A DNA stretch of 64,000 nucleotides from Alicyclobacillus sp. ALC3 (GCF_028751195.1 NZ_CP066784.1:1488001-1552000), one strand, 5' to 3'. Counted from the first letter of the stretch, positions 27,344 to 36,332 are shown. The notes: generated from the sequence alone by a model not told the origin. Translations and numbers: made by a program.

Positions 27344-27568
27344 ATGTCAAAGGTAACGAAGGGCTTTCTAGCAGCGGCACTTGTTCTAACCGTGTACCTC
27401 GTTTACGTAATTGGCTACCTCGTCACGTCGTCCCAGACTGGACTGGGCTACGTCTTCCCGTTTTTTCATTTGCAAACGTCTGGTGCAGCACAGACACTTC
27501 TTAATATATCTGGTGGACTGTGTGTTGTCGCCTGGATACTTTGGGGCATAGGGTTTGTTAGTGAGTGA
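27344..27568 (+). CDS. Small two-helix membrane protein
   Basis: ATG 27344 is preceded by GAGGAA. The 74-residue protein has two hydrophobic helices separated by a loop (SSQTGLGYVFPFFHLQTS). It ends four bases into the open frame of the GNAT gene that follows, so the two may be coupled. Function unknown. Confidence 0.55.
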   Translation: MSKVTKGFLAAALVLTVYLVYVIGYLVTSSQTGLGYVFPFFHLQTSGAAQTLLNISGGLCVVAWILWGIGFVSE

Positions 27569-27660
27569 GTGAGGGGATTGGGCTAAACAGCAGTGGGGCA
27601 TCTCTGTCGCACTATTATAAAGGGCAAGTCGGCGGATGCTTGCGGGTCTATCGGGCAGGT

Positions 27661-28131
27661 ATGCTCCAGAAGAATCTTGGTCTTGAAAAGTGGGATTCAA
27701 TTGTGACGCTAGTTAATTACAGGAATCACCTCACGCCAATCGAGCAGATAAGACAGCTGTTGTCGTATGCAGTTGGTTCCGCCACGGATGAGAAGCTCAG
27801 CAATATCTTGGAGCAAGTGTACTCGCAGGGCAATTCGAAACTGTATGTTTACATCGACAAAGATGGCTGCGCGTTGGGTATTATTGGGTTCATAAGAGAA
27901 GGCGTCTCCGCTGAAATCCAACACATTGGCGTCGATGAACGCAAGCGTAACTGCGGGATCGGTCGAAGTATGATTGACGAACTTCTTATGTCGGAGAAAC
28001 TCACCGAAATAACTGCCGAGACGGACGGTGATGCGGTTGAGTTTTACCGAGGTTACGGGTTCGAAATTCAGTCCCTCGGTGAGAGATATCCTGGTGTTGA
28101 GCGGTTTTGTTGTCGTCTGGTATTGAACTAA
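27661..28131 (+). CDS. GNAT family N-acetyltransferase
   Basis: The C-terminal part shows the GNAT core: the strand-turn IQHIGVDERKRNCGIGRSMI, with the R/Q-x-x-G-x-G/A acetyl-CoA loop (RNCGIG), and AVEFYRGYGFEI. The N-terminal 60 residues are helical. ATG 27661 is the likely start because the longer frame from 27565 begins with a poor, overlapping segment. Acceptor substrate unknown. Confidence 0.75.
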   Translation: MLQKNLGLEKWDSIVTLVNYRNHLTPIEQIRQLLSYAVGSATDEKLSNILEQVYSQGNSKLYVYIDKDGCALGIIGFIREGVSAEIQHIGVDERKRNCGIGRSMIDELLMSEKLTEITAETDGDAVEFYRGYGFEIQSLGERYPGVERFCCRLVLN

Positions 28132-28176
28132 GGGCGGAAGAATTACACACTCTCTCTAGGCGAAGGAGGCAGTTGA

Positions 28177-28266
28177 GTGAACAACCACGAAGGACAGAAG
28201 TTATTCCTCTTGTGGGCAATTTTCATATGCGTACTCATTATCACGATACATGCGGTTACGTTCTGA
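28177..28266 (+). CDS. Possible 29-residue membrane peptide
   Basis: GTG 28177 lies six bases after GGAGGC and opens a 29-codon frame. It encodes a charged start followed by one hydrophobic helix (LFLLWAIFICVLIITIHAV). The good ribosome site and helix length make a genuine small peptide plausible, possibly a toxin-like or regulatory membrane peptide. It is too short to judge by coding statistics. Confidence 0.35.
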   Translation: MNNHEGQKLFLLWAIFICVLIITIHAVTF

Positions 28267-28379
28267 AATATGTAATAAAACTCCTTAAATATAATATAAT
28301 GTATATACTCAACCGGACGGATTATCTGAGCAAGGTCGTCACTTAAACGGGTTTAGAGTGTTTAGAGGAGGGCTGTTTT

Positions 28380-29249
28380 GTGCTCACGGCTTCGGATGAA
28401 ATCGGAGTAGCCGATTGGCTTGTAAGTAGTCTCTTCCCATTCCAGAAATACGTAGCTGGCTCCGTCGTCCCCCCAGGTTATGAAGCATACGCACGTATCC
28501 TTCATCCCGCTCAGAGCACCTCCGGGTATGTGTCTTGGGCTGAGATTGCGGACTGGGCAGGTCGTGTTTATCATCCTGCCATGCAGTTCGAGTGTATCGC
28601 AACTCCCAGGGATGTTCATGGTGTCAGTCGTCCAAAACCATGGGATGGTCAGGTTCCGTTTCAAATGCCCGTTCATCAAGCCCATGCTTTGGCAAACTTG
28701 CTCGTCGCCTTCACTGCGACTCCTGACAAGGTCTGGTATCTGGTCTGGGAGGGGCATGCTGGCGTTTATCGAACGTCTCGCCCTCACGTGCATACATCTC
28801 AACAACGTGATTACCTTTTGTATTGCGGTGACATTGGAGATATAGACGGTCGCGGCATTTCAGAGCACCATAGTGAGCCCCCTGAATATTGGTTCCCTGA
28901 GGACAAGTCGTGGTGTGTTGCAACTGATGTGGATTTGTATTGGACATACGTTGGTGGCTCCCGTGCCTGCATAGATGGCGTGTTGAACAGTCCGGATTTA
29001 GAGAGTGTCCCGGCGGATCTCAACGACGGGCTGACTGTTGAATCAGATGAAGTGAACACACTCAATAGAAAAAAGTGCCCAGAGTGTGGTAGCGAAGAGG
29101 TAGTTACAGGCACATTTAGACAGTCACGAATCACTAAGGTGCCTAGGACCTTGTTCAGACCTCCTAGCAGCGAAGTCATTGCATATGTCTGCGCTAATTG
29201 TGGCGAGGTCCTTCGGTGGAAAGTTGTTCACCCACACAGACTAAAATGA
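28380..29249 (+). CDS. Unknown protein with C-terminal zinc ribbon
   Basis: The 289-residue protein starts at GTG 28380 behind GAGGAGGG. The middle part has a tryptophan- and aspartate-rich segment (WCVATDVDLYWTYVGGSR) that looks strongly conserved. The C-terminal 60 residues carry two CxxC pairs, CPECGSEEV and CANCGEVL, forming a zinc ribbon. It reads as a complete gene at the right end of the small-gene array. Function unknown. Confidence 0.65.
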   Translation: MLTASDEIGVADWLVSSLFPFQKYVAGSVVPPGYEAYARILHPAQSTSGYVSWAEIADWAGRVYHPAMQFECIATPRDVHGVSRPKPWDGQVPFQMPVHQAHALANLLVAFTATPDKVWYLVWEGHAGVYRTSRPHVHTSQQRDYLLYCGDIGDIDGRGISEHHSEPPEYWFPEDKSWCVATDVDLYWTYVGGSRACIDGVLNSPDLESVPADLNDGLTVESDEVNTLNRKKCPECGSEEVVTGTFRQSRITKVPRTLFRPPSSEVIAYVCANCGEVLRWKVVHPHRLK

Positions 29250-29324
29250 TGAAAACGTCGAAAACTAGGACACTCTTCGCGTGTTCCAGGTTGTCGAGTG
29301 CCTTGCGTAGCCATCTCACCTTTG

Positions 29325-29552
29325 CTACAGCCAATTATCCGTAAACCGCTCTACTTCCTCTACACTCGCAAAATCTTCTTCATCCGCCTCTTTCAATGCC
29401 TGTTCGATCTCGCCTCTTTGCCATGCATCTAAATCACGATGCTCCCCGTGACCATCCACAATCGAGTGAATTGCTTCAAATACCAAACGAAGCTCCTTCG
29501 GGTCCTCGATCCCGTCAATCATTCTATGCAACTCGTCTTTGCCTACTGCCAT
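29325..29552 (-). CDS. Orphan antitoxin-like small protein
   Basis: The 75-residue acidic protein ends with ALKEADEEDFASVEEVERF. This kind of acidic tail with a hydrophobic C-terminus is seen in antitoxins of RelE/ParE-type addiction modules. No toxin gene follows: the next gene downstream lies on the opposite strand and ends 76 bases away. It may be a solitary antitoxin left after toxin loss. The assignment rests on composition, not on a firm motif. Confidence 0.45.
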   Translation of the reverse strand: MAVGKDELHRMIDGIEDPKELRLVFEAIHSIVDGHGEHRDLDAWQRGEIEQALKEADEEDFASVEEVERFTDNWL

Positions 29553-29694
29553 GCCAATCTCCCCCTGAAATTTGTTAAGACCTCAGGTGTCACCTTCATT
29601 ATCCATCATCATTTACAGAAGCTCCATGAGTCAGTCAGCCAACCGCGTGCTAGGTTTCTCCCACAAGGAATGCAGAAGTGTGGCTTCGTTCCCC

Positions 29695-31707
29695 TTACGC
29701 GGACACGTTGCCTTGCTGTAACTGGTACATGTGATAGTACCTCCCCCGGTTGGCCATCAAATCTTCATGCGATCCGCGCTCCACGACAACACCTTTATCA
29801 AGAACGAGAATCAGGTCCGCGTTTCGGATGGTAGACAGTCGGTGTGCAATGATAAATGTCGTACGGCCGCGTTTCAGCACTTCAAGTGCATCCTGAATGA
29901 CCGACTCCGTTTCCGTGTCGATGCTAGATGTTGCTTCATCAAGCACCAGGATGGCAGGATTAAATGCAAGTGCGCGCGCAAAGGATATGAGTTGCCGCTG
30001 TCCTGCAGACAAGGTACTGCCCTTCTCTAGGACCGGCGCATCGAGGCCGCCCGGGAGACCACCGAGCAACTTATCTGCACCTACATTGCGCAAAGCACCT
30101 TCAATCCGCTCGCGGGAAATTGATTCATCCCCCAAATTCACGTTGGACGCAAGCGTACCCGTAAAGAGAAACGGATCCTGCAGTACAATACCCATGTGCC
30201 TGCGCAAGTGTTGGCGAGGCATAGAGTGAATGGGTACACCGTCGATGGTGATGGTTCCGGACTGCGGATCGTAGAATCGGAACAACAGGTTCATGATGGA
30301 GCTTTTTCCGCTTCCTGTGTGTCCCACAAGGGCCACGGACTGTCCTTGCTTTGCCGCAAAGGAGATGCCTTTGAGCACATCGACTTTGTCGTCGTAGCTG
30401 AATGTAACGTTATCGAACACAACGTCACCCCGGTATCGTTCCATCGATCCGTTCGCTACATCAGTACCGTCCTCGTCCAGCAATTCGAACACACGTGACG
30501 CGGAAACGCGTGCCTGTTCCAGGTTGGCGAGCTGTTGCACAATTTGTTGGACCGGCTGGAACAGTCGTCCAAGGTAATCAATGAAGGCATAGAGTACGCC
30601 GAACGACACCAGACCCTCAAGATGTAGATACCGCCAGCCAAAGAAGGCCATGAGAGAAATGAGAAAGATGTTGCGCAGGACGTTGGTCAAATTAAAACCA
30701 GTGGCTGAATTAATGCCCAAGAGCTTCGTCTGTCCTTCATAGTAAGCGTTGTTAATGGCCTCGAACTCCTGTGCTGTACGCTCCTCTCGGTTGAACGCCC
30801 GAATGACAGGTACGCCCTGAATGGTCTCGTTGATCATGGCGTTGATATCGCTGAGCAGCGCTCGGATGCGACCATTGATGGTGACGGCGTACTTACGATA
30901 GAGTACAATCCAGACCACTAGAATCGGCAATAGCACGACGCAAATCAGCGCGAGAGTGACGTTTAGGATGAACAAGGCAATGTAAATTCCAATCATGTTG
31001 ACGATTCCTGATACAACATTGGACATCACCGCGACATAAAAATCACGAATGGCCTCTGTATCGTTTGTGATGCGCGAGACCACTTTGCCTGCCGGTGTGT
31101 TGTCAAAATATTGAATAGGCAGCCGGTGAATCTGGTGAAACACATCTCTACGCATCTTCCGTAAGATGCGATTGGCCGCTACCTGTAAGAGGTATCGTTG
31201 TCCATACGTAAAGACTGTGGAAACGACCAAAAGGGCGAAGTAAAGTCCCGCTAAAAACCACATGCCGGGGATTTCCGGCTGATAGAAGTGAAAGAGTTGG
31301 AGCTTTGTCAGGCGCTGGGCTTTCACGGTCATGGATTTCCCATTCGAATCCACCGTGACAGATGCTCCATGCAGCTGTGGATTCGTCATGTTCGGCAACG
31401 CCTGATGCACGACATAAAAACCAGCTCCAACCTCCATCAAGGTGATGGGTGCGCCGCGCTCTTCTCCCTTCGTAAAGCGGTCACCGCGCTTGTACCAGTG
31501 GTTCTGATACAGGGTCGCATCGGGTTCCCGTCCTGGGGTCTGATACCACGTCTGCTGTATGCCCGTGATATGGCGATTAATCATCGCTTTCGCCACGAAC
31601 GGGCCCATCAAATCTGCGGTAACGGAGATGGCCAACATCACCAACGCGATAAGAATCATTCGTTTGTAAAGTGTCGCGTATTGAAGCAATCTGCGACTTA
31701 CACTCAT
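29695..31707 (-). CDS. yheH: Heterodimeric ABC exporter subunit, YheH/BmrD-type
   Basis: This 670-residue half-transporter has six membrane helices. A large extracytoplasmic loop after helix 1 (about residues 35-135) is typical of the YheH subunit. The nucleotide-binding domain has Walker A GHTGSGKSS, signature LSAGQRQL, Walker B ILVLDEATSSID and switch IAHRLS. Its ATG overlaps the stop of yheI by four bases. Together they would form a multidrug exporter; the catalytic glutamate after Walker B (DEAT) is intact here. Confidence 0.92.
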   Translation of the reverse strand: MSVSRRLLQYATLYKRMILIALVMLAISVTADLMGPFVAKAMINRHITGIQQTWYQTPGREPDATLYQNHWYKRGDRFTKGEERGAPITLMEVGAGFYVVHQALPNMTNPQLHGASVTVDSNGKSMTVKAQRLTKLQLFHFYQPEIPGMWFLAGLYFALLVVSTVFTYGQRYLLQVAANRILRKMRRDVFHQIHRLPIQYFDNTPAGKVVSRITNDTEAIRDFYVAVMSNVVSGIVNMIGIYIALFILNVTLALICVVLLPILVVWIVLYRKYAVTINGRIRALLSDINAMINETIQGVPVIRAFNREERTAQEFEAINNAYYEGQTKLLGINSATGFNLTNVLRNIFLISLMAFFGWRYLHLEGLVSFGVLYAFIDYLGRLFQPVQQIVQQLANLEQARVSASRVFELLDEDGTDVANGSMERYRGDVVFDNVTFSYDDKVDVLKGISFAAKQGQSVALVGHTGSGKSSIMNLLFRFYDPQSGTITIDGVPIHSMPRQHLRRHMGIVLQDPFLFTGTLASNVNLGDESISRERIEGALRNVGADKLLGGLPGGLDAPVLEKGSTLSAGQRQLISFARALAFNPAILVLDEATSSIDTETESVIQDALEVLKRGRTTFIIAHRLSTIRNADLILVLDKGVVVERGSHEDLMANRGRYYHMYQLQQGNVSA

Positions 31708-33464
31708 CTTGATATCACTTCCAGTTCCTCATCGTCTTCTGTCTGCTGTCTGTCGTACTGTTCCTTATACCATCCACCCATCGCAATCAGTTGATGATGC
31801 GTCCCTGCCTCGACAATGGATCCGTGATCCAATACGATGATGAAGTCGGCGTGTTCGATGGCAGACAACCGATGCGTGGCGATGAGCGTGGTCTTCCCCT
31901 TACGATCCCGCCGGATGGCATCAAGAATCTTCACCTCCGTGCGTGCGTCCACTGCGGACATGGCATCATCGAGAATCAGGATTTCCGGATCGAGAATGAG
32001 CGCCCTTGCCAGCGCGATCCGCTGCTTCTGCCCTCCCGATAGGGAGATTCCCTTTTCCCCGACCAGCGTGTTCAGGCCATTGGGCAACAAGGTGAGGTCC
32101 TTGGCGAACGCTGCTCGTTCAAGCGCCGTCAGCACTTCCGCTTCTGTTGCATCAGCACGTCCAAATCGGACATTTTCCTCCACCGTGCGGGAGAATAGCA
32201 TGGATTCCTGTGGGACGTATCCTAACCAGCCATGGACTTGTGCCAGAGTGACGTGTTGCATGGAGAGGCCATTGACCAAGAGTTCGCCTCGGCCCAACGG
32301 ATACTCCCGCAACAGCTGTTTGATGAGCGTCGTCTTGCCGCTTCCAGTCCGTCCAACGATGCCAAGTGTCTCGCCCTGCTGAATCTTGAGATTGACACTG
32401 CGCAGGTTGTCTTGAGAAGAAAGCGGGTAGCGAAAGGTGTAATTGCGAAACTCAATGACTCGCGGCAGAGCGACGGATTGACAGCCCTCTGCATCGACGA
32501 CATCAGGCGAATACGCCAATGTTTCGCTCACCCTGTCAAGCGACGCGTTTCCGCGCTGCATGATGTTGATGAGTTCGCCGACTGCAAGCATCGGCCAAAT
32601 CAGCATGCCCAGATAGATATTGAACGACGTCAACTGACCAAGGGTGATTTGGCTCTGGAAGACCATGTACGATCCGTATCCCAACCCAATGAGGTAGGTG
32701 ATGCCAACGAGGAGTTTGATCGACGGATCAAACAACGAGTCAATTTTTGCCACGGCTACATTCTTCCGATAAACGTCCTCCGTGGTTTCCCCGAACCTGC
32801 GTTCTTCAACCTCTTCTTGTACGTATGCGCGTACCACCCGAATGCCCGCAATCGTCTCGAGGACGGCGTCGTTCATATCCCCAAATGCATCTTGCGCTTG
32901 CGTAAACCTCTCATGAACTAGTTTTCCGTATTTTGTCATCGCAATTGCCATAAGCGGCAGTGGAATAAGCGAAAGCAATGTCAGCTTCCAGCTGATAAGC
33001 GTCGCCATGGTCACAAGAATCGTCGCCGCAAACGTGGTGGAGTCAATCAAGGTTAGAATCCCGAACCCCGCCGTTTGAGAGACTGCGTTCAGGTCGTTCG
33101 TCGCCTTCGCCATCAGATCTCCCGTGCGATTTTTCTCGAAAAAGGTCGGCGTCATTTTCAGGAAGTGGCGCATCAAGCGAGATCGCAGTGTCCGTTGAAG
33201 GCGATTCGCGCCGCCAAACAGATAGAACTGCCAGGTGAAACCGAATGCGTACATGACAACGACCAGTCCTGCAAAAATGCCGAGTAATACCACGAGTTTA
33301 TGGGCCGTAAGCGTTCCCTGACTCATGCCGTCGATGGCCTTGCCAATTAACTCTGGCGGAGCAACTTCTACGAAATTCAAGATGAGTAACATCAGCAATG
33401 CAATTCCATACCGTGTCCTTTGTTCCCAGAAAAACCAGAACAACTTCCTTAATACGATAAACAT
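31704..33464 (-). CDS. yheI: Heterodimeric ABC exporter subunit, YheI/BmrC-type
   Basis: From ATG 33464, placed behind GGGAGAG, the 586-residue protein has six helices and a nucleotide-binding domain with Walker A GRTGSGKTT, signature LSGGQKQR and Walker B ILILDDAMSAVD. The aspartate in place of the catalytic glutamate (DDAM) marks the degenerate site of heterodimeric exporters, which agrees with its partner having DEAT. Length matches YheI. It is the first gene of the operon, behind a structured leader. Confidence 0.92.
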   Translation of the reverse strand: MFIVLRKLFWFFWEQRTRYGIALLMLLILNFVEVAPPELIGKAIDGMSQGTLTAHKLVVLLGIFAGLVVVMYAFGFTWQFYLFGGANRLQRTLRSRLMRHFLKMTPTFFEKNRTGDLMAKATNDLNAVSQTAGFGILTLIDSTTFAATILVTMATLISWKLTLLSLIPLPLMAIAMTKYGKLVHERFTQAQDAFGDMNDAVLETIAGIRVVRAYVQEEVEERRFGETTEDVYRKNVAVAKIDSLFDPSIKLLVGITYLIGLGYGSYMVFQSQITLGQLTSFNIYLGMLIWPMLAVGELINIMQRGNASLDRVSETLAYSPDVVDAEGCQSVALPRVIEFRNYTFRYPLSSQDNLRSVNLKIQQGETLGIVGRTGSGKTTLIKQLLREYPLGRGELLVNGLSMQHVTLAQVHGWLGYVPQESMLFSRTVEENVRFGRADATEAEVLTALERAAFAKDLTLLPNGLNTLVGEKGISLSGGQKQRIALARALILDPEILILDDAMSAVDARTEVKILDAIRRDRKGKTTLIATHRLSAIEHADFIIVLDHGSIVEAGTHHQLIAMGGWYKEQYDRQQTEDDEELEVISR

Positions 33465-33544
33465 AAGTCCACTCTCCCTGTGCCATGCCATCACGAAAAA
33501 AAGGTACACCGCCTGCGCGATGTACCCTGAATCCTGAAGGATTC

Positions 33545-33685
33545 AAAATAAAAACGCAGGCCGCGCGTGGGCGTGACCTGCGTTCGAACCTCGAGTGTCA
33601 GACCAAACCGCTCAGTGGCGGTCTGAGAAAATCCTGCTCTTCGGCATCGATTTCGGGATCACAAACCCATAGTTGGAATTGCAAT
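33545..33685 (-). promoter_or_regulatory. Hairpin-rich leader upstream of yheI
   Basis: Two hairpins occur in the 5' region of the exporter operon. AACGCAGG (33553-33560) pairs with CCTGCGTT (33577-33584), and CAGACC (33599-33604) pairs with GGTCTG (33620-33625). In Bacillus subtilis the homologous bmrCD operon is controlled by leader attenuation, so these hairpins may serve that role. No leader peptide has been confidently identified. Confidence 0.4.
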
Positions 33686-33762
33686 TTGCAACGCTTACAC
33701 GAAATCCATCCATGGTTTGTGAGCCCCCTTTCCGTATCGTGACTTTGGTAAACGTAACACGG

Positions 33763-33939
33763 TTATTTCAGATGTGTCAAGAGAGTGTTGAGTCCTTCCT
33801 GTTTAGAGCAGCCAAGGTACCAATACTTTAAGTGCCTTCGATGGAGCCAAGCCGCTCTGTTCTCAATTGGATTTTCGTCCCAAACATCGAGATCAAGATA
33901 AGCGGAAATGGCTTCGATTCCTTCTGCGTATTTCTTCAA
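33763..33939 (-). CDS. Short unknown protein or remnant
   Basis: A 58-codon frame from TTG 33939, with AAGGTGG overlapping, reads protein-like sequence (EGIEAISAYLDLDVWDENP, AAWLHRRHLKYWYLG). It follows the 33946-34194 frame directly. It could be the C-terminal fragment of a larger gene. No family is recognised. Confidence 0.35.
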   Translation of the reverse strand: MKKYAEGIEAISAYLDLDVWDENPIENRAAWLHRRHLKYWYLGCSKQEGLNTLLTHLK

Positions 33940-33945
33940 CCCACC

Positions 33946-34194
33946 TTAATCACCCTTACGGATCCGTTCCTCGAAGATGGTACCCACCTGGATGCTGTCC
34001 ACGTTGTCTAGGTGCGGGCCGATGTCCATGAACCGCTTCATGTAGAGCGGTGACGTGTTGTAGAATCCGTACTTCGACTCTCGAAGCATGAACGGCTCGG
34101 GGTTAGTGCCGAGCTTGGCCTTCTCCCCGGCCGGGACAGGACGGTCTGGTTGAAGGACGATAAGTTCCGCTGGTGCGACGGGAAGAATGAACAC
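33946..34194 (-). CDS. Unknown fragment with foreign codon usage
   Basis: The frame has strongly C/G-ending codons, unlike its neighbours, and reads as a C-terminal portion (ESKYGFYNTSPLYMKRF, DNVDSIQVGTIFEERI). There is no ribosome site at the apparent start, and the coding sequence begins abruptly near the mazEF operator. This suggests a horizontally acquired gene end. Function unknown. Confidence 0.4.
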   Translation of the reverse strand: MFILPVAPAELIVLQPDRPVPAGEKAKLGTNPEPFMLRESKYGFYNTSPLYMKRFMDIGPHLDNVDSIQVGTIFEERIRKGD

Positions 34195-34224
34195 GAGTTA
34201 CGGCCGGTATCGAACGAAACATTT

Positions 34225-34247
34225 TTGTATACACTGAGTATATACAA
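34225..34247. promoter_or_regulatory. Candidate operator of the mazEF operon
   Basis: TTGTATA (34225-34231) and TATACAA (34241-34247) form an inverted repeat in the AT-rich region upstream of the antitoxin gene, where autoregulatory MazE-MazF binding is expected. Confidence 0.55.
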
Positions 34248-34301
34248 GTTTGAAGGGGAGTGATAAAATTGGACAAAGCGCAGAGGAAGGGGGCTACGTA
34301 T

Positions 34302-34571
34302 GTGACGACCGCTACTGTACGCAAGTGGGGTAACAGCCTCGCTGTCCGCATCCCTCAAGAGGTTTCCGAATCCGTCAACTTTGCAGATGGCGTAGAGATC
34401 GAGATGATCGTTACGGACGATAAGGAAGTTGTGTTGCGCCCAGCATTCCCAGAGGCTGAAGACCAGGATGCCTTGCGCAGTCATTTTCTATCGCTTCGTG
34501 CGAAATGCAAGCCCGGAATGACTGCCCATGATGAGATGTTCCCCGAGCCTATGGGAGATGAAAGTATCTAA
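34302..34571 (+). CDS. mazE: MazE/AbrB-type antitoxin
   Basis: The SpoVT/AbrB-like DNA-binding module reads TTATVRKWGNSLAVRIP, then QEVSESVNFADG and IEMIVTDDKEVVLRP. A C-terminal acidic tail would neutralise the toxin. I prefer GTG 34302, which follows a strong GGAAGGGGG, giving 89 residues; in-frame TTG 34269 and GTG 34260 are alternatives. The stop overlaps the mazF ATG by one base. Confidence 0.9.
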   Translation: MTTATVRKWGNSLAVRIPQEVSESVNFADGVEIEMIVTDDKEVVLRPAFPEAEDQDALRSHFLSLRAKCKPGMTAHDEMFPEPMGDESI

Positions 34572-34942
34572 TGTCAATTACGGGAACCGTACAACGTGGA
34601 AGTGTGATCTGGATGAATCTACATCCGACTCGCGGCCATGAGCAGCATGGCTGGCGTCCGGCCATTGTGCTGTCGGACGGACTTATTGACCCCTATAACT
34701 CGACCTTTGCAATGGTCGTCCCTGTTACAAGTGAGACCAAAGGCTACCCCTTCGAGGTGCTGGTCCCCGCGGGGATTTCACTGACACATCCGACCTACAC
34801 AGCACTGAAAGGCGTTGTGCTCACTGACCAAGCGAAGTCACTTGACTTGAGCGCCAGGAATGCGGAGGTCATTGGCAGAGTCGATCCAACATCTACTTTC
34901 TATCAAAATGTAGTGACTAATGTCCGCTCGATACTAGCGTGA
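34571..34942 (+). CDS. mazF: MazF/PemK-type mRNA interferase toxin
   Basis: The 123-residue protein has the CcdB/MazF fold signature: GSVIWMNLHPTRGHEQHGW, RPAIVLS, and FAMVVPVTSETKGYPF with the conserved threonine-serine segment. A later motif, LTDQAKSLD, matches the family. It cleaves specific mRNA sequences; the recognised sequence cannot be told here. It is translationally coupled to the antitoxin. Confidence 0.93.
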   Translation: MSITGTVQRGSVIWMNLHPTRGHEQHGWRPAIVLSDGLIDPYNSTFAMVVPVTSETKGYPFEVLVPAGISLTHPTYTALKGVVLTDQAKSLDLSARNAEVIGRVDPTSTFYQNVVTNVRSILA

Positions 34943-34967
34943 GGGAAACTTTCACCCACCTAGTTGC

Positions 34968-35045
34968 CCAACGACCGGTGAATGAATATGCATTTAGGAC
35001 CAACAGGGTCTAACTGACCTAACCGGGGCTTTAACGCAATAAGAC
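34968..35045. repeat. Cassette-type repeat E, copy 2
   Basis: This 60-base match to 24182-24240 is followed by CTAACCGGGGCTTTAACGCA, which matches the partial copy at 26612. The stretch lies between mazF and the island repeat. No gene is seen between 34943 and 35311. Confidence 0.6.
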
Positions 35046-35127
35046 AGCCCCTTCCTCCATGCATGAAAATGCATCTACATGAATGATCAGGACACTCTGC
35101 GCGTCAATGTTTTACCTCTCACCTCCC

Positions 35128-35240
35128 CCAAAAAGGCGAACGACCACCTGGATTTTCTCCAAGTGGTCGTGGTTTTACATGGTGGAGGCGATCCGTATCA
35201 GTTCAGAGCCACGACCTCCACCATTACCTTGTGTTAACGG
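35128..35240. repeat. Defence-island boundary repeat, copy C
   Basis: The core GGCGATCCGTATCAG and the flanking AACCACG-type arms match copies at 46860 and 58120. Within this copy, CGACCAC pairs with GTGGTCG, and ATGGTGGAGG pairs perfectly with CCTCCACCAT, so it can fold into two stem-loops. Confidence 0.65.
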
Positions 35241-35311
35241 CCATCGTTTGATGGAGGTTCGAGTCTTACGTTTTAAGAGTAACGATCTCCTCACACGTTG
35301 CGGTTTAGCTG

Positions 35312-35711
35312 TTAAGGTTGACTATGTAAAGAGAAACTACCGATTAGATCCTCAGTCCATGTTATGTCGACGACAGTTTTAAGAAAATCTTCCACATGGT
35401 CATTACTATTGAAGAGCTTTATACGACGCAAATTAGTAGCGCCTTCATTGTCTAATGCCTTAGCCATACTCTCTGTCAGAATAAAGAAGAGATGTCTAAT
35501 CTTATTGTAAGCAACCTTATTGGTCCTCGTTAGGTCATTCCGTTCCCTTGATCCGAGGCCCGCCTCATCACCGATGTGTGCAACAATATAAGTGGCATGC
35601 TCATCCCAGTTAGTCTCCAAAATCCCACTTAAATTATCATCAGACCCAAAGAACCATAGCTCCGCAAAGCGAACCAAAATTATCCAAAAGCTCTCTATTA
35701 CTTGTTGTCAT
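35312..35711 (-). pseudogene. Unknown last gene of the GHKL-RecQ operon (frameshifted)
   Basis: ATG 35711 behind TGGAGG gives MTTSNRELLDNF; the sequence then continues in another frame as VRFAELWFFGSDDNLSG through to the stop at 35312. A one-base slip in a TTTT run at about 35677 joins them. The combined 130-residue protein looks coherent, with conserved-looking YIVAHIGDEAGLGSRERN. No family is recognised. It is the final gene of the seven-gene defence-like operon. Either a real frameshift or a sequencing slip is possible. Confidence 0.55.
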
Positions 35712-36252
35712 TAATAGTAGCCTCCAGTTTATAAATTACAAATTTAACCCACAGCGCGATTTGCCTGACCACCGTTAACAGCGATTTACTCTTGCCAATT
35801 AACAAATGCAAATTGCTCAATGGAGTACTCTCTTTTCAAGAATTCTCCCCAATCTAACCAGGCAGAGAGCCCGTCCTTACCATCGAATAAGTTACCAGGT
35901 ACCGGTAAATCCCCATCCCCCTCCTCATCTTCTAACAACTCACGTAGAACTTCCATTGATGACTCAATGGGGATTGCTGAGTCTCCCTCGAGAAACCCTT
36001 CTGAAAGGTTTGTTAACCATTCACCGAGGGTTCTAGTAGTCTCTGGCAATGATAAAGGTGAATGAAAACACAAGTCTTGTCCACGTTCTGAAACACTGTA
36101 GGAATGGTTGGCACTTGCAACTATGGCGTGAGGCGGAATGCTCACATGCTCAGCAAGGATGGGTATACTACTAAAACTAATCTTGCTACCTTGGTCGTGG
36201 ATAGTGATGTCTCTAGTATCCCATGGTCGAGTTCTCCATGGCATAAGCCATC

Positions 36253-36261
36253 GCCTTAGGG
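36253..36261. repeat. IS21 target-site duplication, left copy
   Basis: CCTTAGGGC at 36253-36261 is repeated exactly at 38705-38713 on the other side of the IS21 element. Confidence 0.9.
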
Positions 36262-36306
36262 CTGTGTTTTGTCAAGCCAAAATACCCGTTATTGTCATCG
36301 AGAATT

Positions 36307-36332
36307 CCCCATGCCCCTGATGGGGATTTTTT
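36307..36332 (+). terminator. Inward-reading terminator-like hairpin in IS21
   Basis: On the plus strand CCCCAT and ATGGGG form a stem followed by ATTTTTT, near the left end of the element. It could stop transcription entering from outside on that strand. Confidence 0.5.

Noticed and set aside
24182..35045. Classical integron with attC sites
   Set aside because: No integrase gene is present and the repeats lack clear attC core sites; I keep only the weaker term cassette-like array.
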